Shown piece by piece: positions 5,994 through 6,433 of a stretch of 6,433 bases of DNA (position 1 is its first letter; each line of letters starts with the position of its first letter). The notes beneath the pieces were generated by a model. It saw only the letters and a list, made by a program, of their open reading frames with translations, had not been told where the DNA came from and ran no database searches. Made by a program: the position numbers and the translations under genes. Source of the stretch: Collinsella sp. AF02-46-1 (GTDB taxonomy: Bacteria > Actinomycetota > Coriobacteriia > Coriobacteriales > Coriobacteriaceae); contig CAKXKM010000096.1 in NCBI GenBank assembly GCA_934876235.1, forward strand, positions 1-6,433. The letters are read 5' to 3'.

Positions 5994-6402
5994 ATGTCCC
6001 GGCAGCATAAATTCTTCCCCGGTTGGCTCGTCGTGGCCTCCGGCTTTGTCATCATGGCCACGTGCTACACGATTTTCGTTAACTGCATGAGTCTGTTCCA
6101 GCCGCTCATCGTCAGCGACTTGGGCATTTCTCTTGCGCAGTACAACATCTCCAACGCCCACGATCGCCGCGTCCAAGCAGTTTGGCATGGCCGACCTCGG
6201 TAAGGTCACGGGCACCATTACCTCGCTCGAGATGGTCGGCGGCACCGTGGGCGCTATCGTCTCGGGCGTGCTGTTCGATGCCACGGGCTCCTTTGCGAGC
6301 ACCTGGATCGTGTGCCTGGCGTGCTCCGTGGTCATGCTCGTGTTCCTGCTGGCATCCGAGCCCATCGCCGCCAAGCTGCGCGCAAGCGTGGCGGGGGAGT
6401 AG
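5994..6402 (+). pseudogene. MFS transporter remnant with large internal deletion and frameshift
   Basis: The first ~55 codons (5994 to about 6158) encode a typical MFS beginning: a short polar lead, helix 1 (PGWLVVASGFVIMATCYTIF, residues 9-28), then SLFQPLIVSDLGISLAQYNISN, as in oxalate/formate-antiporter-like members. The frame then turns into an Arg/His-rich nonsense tail and stops at TAA 6201-6203. From about 6160 a different frame carries a convincing MFS end: KQFGMADLGKVTG, EMVGGTVGAIVSGVLFDATGSF, then a final helix IVCLACSVVMLVFLLA, stopping at TAG 6400-6402. A full-length transporter needs about 400 residues; only about 135 are represented, so some 250-280 codons (helices 2 to about 10) are missing, in a number of bases not divisible by three. 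The remnant cannot form a transporter. An assembly collapse or a minority variant would look the same. The Shine-Dalgarno is intact, so the loss looks recent. Confidence 0.82.
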
Positions 6403-6433
6403 CGGGTCGCCGCCTATTCCTGTTTGTCTGTTC

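Noticed and set aside
6133..6402. 89-codon frame as an independent small membrane protein
   Set aside because: Its first ~9 codons are out-of-frame MFS sequence and there is no Shine-Dalgarno at its start. The rest matches the last two helices of an MFS transporter, so it is the tail of the broken gene.
1..6433. CRISPR array, tRNA/rRNA, insertion sequence or toxin-antitoxin pair
   Set aside because: I scanned for spaced direct repeats, cloverleaf-like sequences, transposase motifs and small paired ORFs and saw nothing convincing.

Overview
The window looks like a chromosomal segment of a high-GC, gut-type actinobacterium. My best guess is Coriobacteriia, close to Collinsella. This rests on codon and base composition, on the style of the YhgE/Pip, EamA, M20 and MFS proteins, and on memory rather than a search. 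All genes lie on the + strand, and no RNA gene, CRISPR array or insertion sequence is visible.

Layout. (1) Positions 1-3254 hold two tandem YhgE/Pip-family membrane proteins. The first is cut by the window's left edge. The second is complete at 729 residues and starts on the base after the first gene's stop codon, with its Shine-Dalgarno inside the first gene's last codons, so the two are almost certainly co-translated. (2) Positions 3255-3474 are a non-coding spacer with three hairpins in a row, the last a strong intrinsic terminator. (3) Positions 3475-4458 encode a ten-helix EamA/DMT-family transporter, closed off by its own intrinsic terminator. (4) Positions 4499-4575 are a short promoter-like region with a 7-bp inverted repeat. 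(5) Positions 4576-5871 encode an M20-family amidohydrolase with the full set of metal ligands. (6) Positions 5872-5993 contain a bulged hairpin nested in a larger inverted repeat, probably the M20 terminator. (7) Positions 5994-6402 are the wreck of a major facilitator transporter: the first ~55 codons are fused out of frame to the last ~80, with the middle missing.

Functional picture. The YhgE pair probably forms a cell-envelope complex in which each subunit carries an ABC-2-like membrane module; its substrate is unknown. The EamA protein is a separate, singly transcribed drug/metabolite-type exporter or importer. The M20 enzyme would cleave N-acyl or aminoacyl amides in the cytoplasm. The adjoining MFS gene may once have supplied or exported its substrate or product, but as written it cannot make a transporter. 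I see no evidence of a wholly new system. The most notable points are the unequal YhgE pair, the MFS internal deletion, and the structured regulatory spacers.
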